Assembly: GCA_032718475.1 (NCBI GenBank)
Contig: JAUCBJ010006756.1
Location: 1-64,000 of the forward strand
Direction of reading: 5' to 3'
Origin: Nemertoderma westbladi
Taxonomy: Eukaryota; Xenacoelomorpha; Nemertodermatida; Nemertodermatidae
Length of the DNA stretch: 64,000 nt
Each line of letters starts with the position of its first letter. Positions within the stretch are counted from its first letter, which is position 1. Below the pieces are notes generated by a model. The model was not told the origin of the DNA, ran no database searches, and saw only the letters and a list, made by a program, of their open reading frames with translations. The position numbers and the translations under genes are program-made. Shown piece by piece: positions 56,316 to 64,000 of the stretch.

Positions 56316-59300
56316 TAAGGACATCTATGATGAATCCGTTCATCATCCATGATGGATCCGTCCATTATCCATGATGGATCCGTCCATTATCCATGATGGA
56401 TCCGCCCAACATCCATGATGAATCCGTTCATCATCCATGATGGATCCGTCCATTATCCATGATGGATCCGTCCATTATCCATGATGGATCCGCCCAACAT
56501 CCATGATGGATCCGTCCAATAGAATCCGTTCATTATCCATGATGGATCCGTCCAATATCCATGATGGATCCGCCCAACATCCATGATGGATCCGCCCAAC
56601 ATCCATGATGGATCCGTCCAATAGAATCCGTTCATTATCCATGATGGATCCGCCCAACATCCATGATGGATCCGTCCAACATCCATGATGGATCCGCCCA
56701 ACATCCATGATGGATCCGTCCAACATTCATGATGGATCCGCCCAACATCCATGATGGATCCGTCCAATATCCATGATGGATCCGTCCATTATCCATGATG
56801 GATCCGCCCAACATCCATGATGGATCCGTCCAATATCCATGATGGATCCGCCCAACATCCATGATGGATCCGTCCAATAGAATCCGTTCATCATCCATGA
56901 TTTATCCGTCCATTATCCATGATGGATCCGCCCAACATCCATGATGGATCCGTCCATTATCCATGATGGATCCGCCCAACATCCATGATGGATCCGTCCA
57001 ATAGAATCCGTTCATCATCCATGATTTATCCGTCCATTATCCATGATGGATCCGTCCAACATCCATGATGGATCCGTCCATTATCCATGATGGATCCGCC
57101 CAACATCCATGATGGATCCGTCCAATAGAATCCGTTCATCATCCATGATTTATCCGTCCATTATCCATGATGGATCCGCCCAACATCCATGATGGATCCG
57201 CCCAACATCCATGATGGATCCGCCCAACATCCATGATGGATCCGCCCAACATCCATGATGGATCCGCCCAACATCCATGATGGATCCGTCCAACATCCAT
57301 GATGGATCCGCCCAACATCCATGATGGATCCGCCCAACATTCATGATGGATCCGCCCAACATCCATGATGGATCCGCCCAACATCCATGATGGATCCGCC
57401 CAACATCCATGATGGATCCGTCCAATAGAATCCGTTCATCATCCATGATTTATCCGTCCATTATCCATGATGGATCCGTCCAATATCCATGATGGATCCG
57501 TCCATTATCCATGATGGATCCGTCCAATAGAATCCGTTCATCATCCATGATTTATCCGTCCATTATCCATGATGGATCCGCCCAACATCCATGATGGATC
57601 CGTCCATTATCCATGATGGATCCGCCCAACATCCATGATGGATCCGTCCAATAGAATCCGTTCATCATCCATGATTTATCCGTCCATTATCCATGATGGA
57701 TCCGTCCAACATCCATGATGGATCCGTCCATTATCCATGATGGATCCGCCCAACATCCATGATGGATCCGTCCAATAGAATCCGTTCATCATCCATGATT
57801 TATCCGTCCATTATCCATGATGGATCCGCCCAACATCCATGATGGATCCGCCCAACATCCATGATGGATCCGTCCAATAGAATCCGTTCATCATCCATGA
57901 TTTATCCGTCCATTATCCATGATGGATCCGTCCAACATCCATGATGGATCCGTCCAATAGAATCCGTTCATCATCCATGATTTATCCGTCCATTATCCAT
58001 GATGGATCCGCCCAACATCCATGATGGATCCGCCCAACATCCATGATGGATCCGTCCAATAGAATCCGTTCATCATCCATGATTTATCCGTCCATTATCC
58101 ATGATGGATCCGTCCAACATTCATGATGGATCCGTCCAATAGAATCCGTTCATCATCCATGATTTATCCGTCCATTATCCATGATGGATCCGCCCAACAT
58201 CCATGATGGATCCGCCCAACATCCATGATGGATCCGTCCAATAGAATCCGTTCATCATCCATGATTTATCCGTCCATTATCCATGATGGATCCGCCCAAC
58301 ATCCATGATGGATCCGTCCAACATCCATGATGGATCCGTCCAACATCCATGATGGATCCGTCCATTATCCATGATGGATCCGTCCAATAGAATCCGTTCA
58401 TCATCCATGATTTATCCGTCCATTATCCATGATGGATCCGTCCAACATCCATGATGGATCCGCCCAACATCCATGATGGATCCGTCCATTATCCATGATG
58501 GATCCGCCCAACATCCATGATGGATCCGTCCAATATCCATGATGGATCCGTCCAATATCCATGATGGATCCGTCCAATAGAATCCGTTCATCATCCATGA
58601 TTTATCCGTCCATTATCCATGATGGATCCGTCCAACATCCATGATGGATCCGTCCAATATCCATGATGGATCCGTCCAATATCCATGATGGATCCGTCCA
58701 ATAGAATCCGTTCATCATCCATGATTTATCCGTCCATTATCCATGATGGATCCGTCCAATATCCATGATGGATCCGTCCAATATCCATGATGGATCCGTC
58801 CAATAGAATCCGTTCATCATCCATGATTTATCCGTCCATTATCCATGATGGATCCGTCCAATATCCATGATGGATCCGTCCAATAGAATCCGTTCATCAT
58901 CCATGATTTATCCGTCCATTATCCATGATGGATCCGTCCAACATCCATGATGGATCCGCCCAACATCCATGATGGATCCGTCCATTATCCATGATGGATC
59001 CGCCCAACATCCATGATGGATCCGTCCAATATCCATGATGGATCCGTCCAATAGAATCCGTTCATCATCCATGATTTATCCGTCCATTATCCATGATGGA
59101 TCCGTCCAACATCCATGATGGATCCGTCCAATATCCATGATGGATCCGTCCAATATCCATGATGGATCCGTCCAATAGAATCCGTTCATCATCCATGATT
59201 TATCCGTCCATTATCCATGATGGATCCGTCCAATATCCATGATGGATCCGTCCAATATCCATGATGGATCCGTCCAATAGAATCCGTTCATCATCCATGA

Positions 59301-62300
59301 TTTATCCGTCCATTATCCATGATGGATCCGCCCAACATCCATGATGGATCCGTCCAATATCCATGATGGATCCGTCCAATATCCATGATGGATCCGTCCA
59401 ATAGAATCCGTTCATCATCCATGATTTATCCGTCCATTATCCATGATGGATCCGCCCAACATCCATGATGGATCCGCCCAACATCCATGATGGATCCGCC
59501 CAACATTCATGATGGATCCGCCCAACATCCATGATGGATCCGTCCAATAGAATCCGTTCATCATCCATGATTTATCCGTCCATTATCCATGATGGATCCG
59601 TCCATTATCCATGATGGATCCGTCCAACATCCATGATGGATCCGTCCAATATCCATGATGGATCCGTCCATTATCCATGATTTATCCGTCCATTATCCAT
59701 GATGGATCCGTCCAATATCCATGATGGATCCGCCCAACATCCATGATGGATCCGCCCAACATTCATGATGGATCCGCCCAACATCCATGATGGATCCGTC
59801 CAATAGAATCCGTTCATCATCCATGATTTATCCGTCCATTATCCATGATTTATCCGTCCATTATCCATGATGGATCCGCCCAACATCCATGATGGATCCG
59901 TCCAATATCCATGATGGATCCGTCCAATATCCATGATGGATCCGTCCAATAGAATCCGTTCATCATCCATGATTTATCCGTCCATTATCCATGATGGATC
60001 CGCCCAACATCCATGATGGATCCGCCCAACATCCATGATGGATCCGCCCAACATTCATGATGGATCCGCCCAACATCCATGATGGATCCGTCCAATAGAA
60101 TCCGTTCATCATCCATGATTTATCCGTCCATTATCCATGATGGATCCGTCCAATAGAATCCGTTCATCATCCATGATTTATCCGTCCATTATCCATGATG
60201 GATCCGCCCAACATCCATGATGGATCCGTCCAATATCCATGATGGATCCGTCCAATATCCATGATGGATCCGTCCAATAGAATCCGTTCATCATCCATGA
60301 TTTATCCGTCCATTATCCATGATGGATCCGTCCAACATCCATGATGGATCCGTCCAATATCCATGATGGATCCGTCCATTATCCATGATGGATCCGTCCA
60401 ACATCCATGATGGATCCGTCCAATATCCATGATGGATCCGTCCATTATCCATGATGGATCCGTCCAATAGAATCCGTTCATCATCCATGATTTATCCGTC
60501 CATTATCCATGATGGATCCGTCCAATATCCATGATGGATCCGTCCAACATCCATGATGGATCCGTCCAATAGAATCCGTTCATCATCCATGATTTATCCG
60601 TCCATTATCCATGATGGATCCGTCCAACATCCATGATGGATCCGTCCAACATTCATGATGGATCCGTCCAATAGAATCCGTTCATCATCCATGATTTATC
60701 CGTCCATTATCCATGATGGATCCGTCCAACATCCATGATGGATCCGTCCAACATCCATGATGGATCCGTCCAACATCCATGATGGATCCGCCCAACATCC
60801 ATGATGGATCCGCCCAACATTCATGATGGATCCGTCCAACATCCATGATGGATCCGTCCAATATCCATGATGGATCCGTCCATTATCCATGATGGATCCG
60901 TCCAACATCCATGATGGATCCGTCCAATAGAATCCGTTCATCATCCATGATTTATCCGTCCATTATCCATGATGGATCCGTCCAACATCCATGATGGATC
61001 CGTCCAATATCCATGATGGATCCGTCCATTATCCATGATGGATCCGTCCAACATCCATGATGGATCCGTCCATTATCCATGATGGATCCGTCCAATAGAA
61101 TCCGTTCATCATCCATGATTTATCCGTCCATTATCCATGATGGATCCGTCCATTATCCATGATGGATCCGTCCAACATCCATGATGGATCCGTCCATTAT
61201 CCATGATGGATCCGTCCAATAGAATCCGTTCATCATCCATGATTTATCCGTCCATTATCCATGATGGATCCGTCCAACATCCATGATGGATCCGTCCAAC
61301 ATTCATGATGGATCCGTCCAATAGAATCCGTTCATCATCCATGATTTATCCGTCCATTATCCATGATGGATCCGTCCAACATTCATGATGGATCCGTCCA
61401 ATAGAATCCGTTCATCATCCATGATTTATCCGCCCAACATCCATGATGGATCCGCCCAACATCCATGATGGATCCGTCCAATAGAATCCGTTCATCATCC
61501 ATGATTTATCCGTCCATTATCCATGATGGATCCGCCCAACATCCATGATGGATCCGTCCATTATCCATGATGGATCCGTCCATTATCCATGATGGATCCG
61601 TCCAACATCCATGATGGATCCGTCCAATATCCATGATGGATCCGTCCATTATCCATGATGGATCCGTCCAACATCCATGATGGATCCGTCCATTATCCAT
61701 GATGGATCCGTCCAATAGAATCCGTTCATCATCCATGATTTATCCGCCCAACATCCATGATGGATCCGCCCAACATCCATGATGGATCCGTCCAATAGAA
61801 TCCGTTCATCATCCATGATTTATCCGTCCATTATCCATGATGGATCCGCCCAACATCCATGATGGATCCGTCCAACATCCATGATGGATCCGTCCAATAG
61901 AATCCGTTCATCATCCATGATTTATCCGTCCATTATCCATGATGGATCCGCCCAACATCCATGATGGATCCGTCCAATATCCATGATGGATCCGTCCAAC
62001 ATCCATGATGGATCCGTCCAATATCCATGATGGATCCGTCCATTATCCATGATGGATCCGTCCAACATCCATGATGGATCCGTCCAATATCCATGATGGA
62101 TCCGTCCAACATCCATGATGGATCCGTCCAATAGAATCCGTTCATCATCCATGATTTATCCGTCCATTATCCATGATGGATCCGTCCAATATCCATGATG
62201 GATCCGTCCAACATCCATGATGGATCCGTCCAACATTCATGATGGATCCGTCCAACATCCATGATGGATCCGTCCAATAGAATCCGTTCATCATCCATGA

Positions 62301-64000
62301 TTTATCCGTCCATTATCCATGATGGATCCGTCCAACATTCATGATGGATCCGCCCAACATCCATGATGGATCCGTCCAACATTCATGATGGATCCGTCCA
62401 ACATCCATGATGGATCCGTCCAATAGAATCCGTTCATCATCCATGATTTATCCGTCCATTATCCATGATGGATCCGTCCATTATCCATGATGGATCCGTC
62501 CAACATTCATGATGGATCCGTCCAATATCCATGATGGATCCGTCCAATAGAATCCGTTCATCATCCATGATTTATCCGTCCATTATCCATGATGGATCCG
62601 TCCAATATCCATGATGGATCCGTCCATTATCCATGATGGATCCGCCCAACATCCATGATGGATCCGTCCAATAGAATCCGTTCATCATCCATGATTTATC
62701 CGTCCATTATCCATGATGGATCCGTCCAATATCCATGATGGATCCGTCCAATAGAATCCGTTCATCATCCATGATTTATCCGTCCATTATCCATGATGGA
62801 TCCGCCCAACATCCATGATGGATCCGCCCAACATCCATGATGGATCCGTCCATTATCCATGATGGATCCGCCCAACATCCATGATGGATCCGCCCAACAT
62901 TCATGATGGATCCGTCCATTATCCATGATGGATCCGCCCAACATCCATGATGGATCCGCCCAACATCCATGATGGATCCGCCCAACATCCATGATGGATC
63001 CGTCCAATAGAATCCGTTCATCATCCATGATTTATCCGTCCATTATCCATGATGGATCCGCCCAACATTCATGATGGATCCGCCCAACATTCATGATGGA
63101 TCCGCCCAACATCCATGATGGATCCGTCCAATATCCATGATGGATCCGCCCAACATCCATGATGGATCCGCCCAACATCCATGATGGATCCGTCCAACAT
63201 CCATGATGGATCCGTCCATTATCCATGATGGATCCGCCCAACATTCATGATGGATCCGTCCAATAGAATCCGTTCATCATCCATGATTTATCCGTCCATT
63301 ATCCATGATGGATCCGCCCAACATTCATGATGGATCCGCCCAACATTCATGATGGATCCGCCCAACATCCATGATGGATCCGTCCATTATCCATGATGGA
63401 TCCGCCCAACATCCATGATGGATCCGTCCAATAGAATCCGTTCATCATCCATGATTTATCCGTCCATTATCCATGATGGATCCGCCCAACATTCATGATG
63501 GATCCGCCCAACATTCATGATGGATCCGCCCAACATCCATGATGGATCCGTCCAATATCCATGATGGATCCGCCCAACATTCATGATGGATCCGCCCAAC
63601 ATCCATGATGGATCCGCCCAACATCCATGATGGATCCGCCCAACATCCATGATGGATCCGCCCAACATCCATGATGGATCCGCCCAACATCCATGATGGA
63701 TCCGCCCAACATCCATGATGGATCCGTCCAATAGAATCCGTTCATCATCCATGATTTATCCGTCCATTATCCATGATGGATCCGCCCAACATCCATGATG
63801 GATCCGCCCAACATTCATGATGGATCCGCCCAACATCCATGATGGATCCGTCCATTATCCATGATGGATCCGCCCAACATTCATGATGGATCCGTCCAAC
63901 ATCCATGATGGATCCGTCCATTATCCATGATGGATCCGCCCAACATCCATGATGGATCCGTCCATTATCCATGATGGATCCGCCCAACATTCATGATGGA
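56316..64000. repeat. 22-bp GGATCC satellite, array 2, running off the window
   Basis: About 7.7 kb of the same 22-bp unit with the 36-bp/TTTATCC marker spaced irregularly (roughly every 80-300 bp). The CGCCCAACAT variant is common at 56.3-57.4 kb and after 62.8 kb. CGTCCAATAT and CGTCCAACAT dominate between 58.4 and 62.7 kb, so local homogenisation is visible. No gene. Confidence 0.95.

Noticed and set aside
54095-63990. Many minus-strand ORFs with SIMDVGRIHHG-type repeats
   Set aside because: A 22-bp unit without stop codons gives open frames in more than one register; starts are arbitrary and the peptides are pure repeat.
53958-64000. CRISPR-like short direct repeats
   Set aside because: Units are contiguous with no unique spacers, there are no cas genes, and the context is eukaryotic satellite.

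Overview
The window is eukaryotic and almost certainly from an invertebrate animal. It holds no recognisable host gene, rRNA or tRNA. What is there is three BEL/Pao-type LTR retrotransposons nested inside each other, rolling-circle-like repeats with internal minisatellites, DNA transposons and a long satellite. I cannot name the species; frequent AGGCCTA words and the diversity of BEL/Pao elements fit a marine invertebrate, but that is inference.

Left and middle-right flanks (1-4610 and 40633-53597) are a head-to-tail series of about nine non-autonomous elements (called H0 to H8). Each unit has short subterminal inverted repeats, a 3' stem-loop and a CTAG terminus abutting T, which is the architecture of Helentron/HINE-type Helitrons. 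Two families, alpha and beta, differ in their matched ends. Several beta units carry a CACGTG (E-box) minisatellite and a 10-bp CGAGCC minisatellite. H7 carries a piggyBac-like element (50144-51697) in a TTAA target.

The centre (4611-40627) is one LTR element, D, inserted into H2 with a 5-bp CTTTG duplication. Read on the minus strand it has a 5' LTR (39744-40627), a 2.1-kb leader, gag (37620-33603, broken by a 1.2-kb tandem duplication), BEL/Pao pol (33590 to 28592, then 11855-11802), an unexplained 3.3-kb 3' region with a broken ~500-residue gene of unknown function, and a 3' LTR (8468-4611). That 3' LTR is itself split by a 2.7-kb DNA transposon. Element B (11856-28591, TSD GGAAG) sits in the end of D's pol. 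Element C (16235-22879, TSD ACGAA) sits in B's reverse transcriptase region. LTR divergence falls from D to B to C, matching the insertion order. C is nearly intact; B and D are broken.

The right end (53588-64000) is a 22-bp satellite with a BamHI-type GGATCC in most units, interrupted by a 0.36-kb unique-looking spacer present twice through a 2,358-bp tandem duplication. The satellite runs off the window.

Working together: the only protein-coding capacity visible is retroelement gag-pol (capsid/nucleocapsid, protease, reverse transcriptase, RNase H, integrase). All retroelement genes lie on the minus strand. The flanking repeats look non-autonomous and would depend on enzymes encoded elsewhere.
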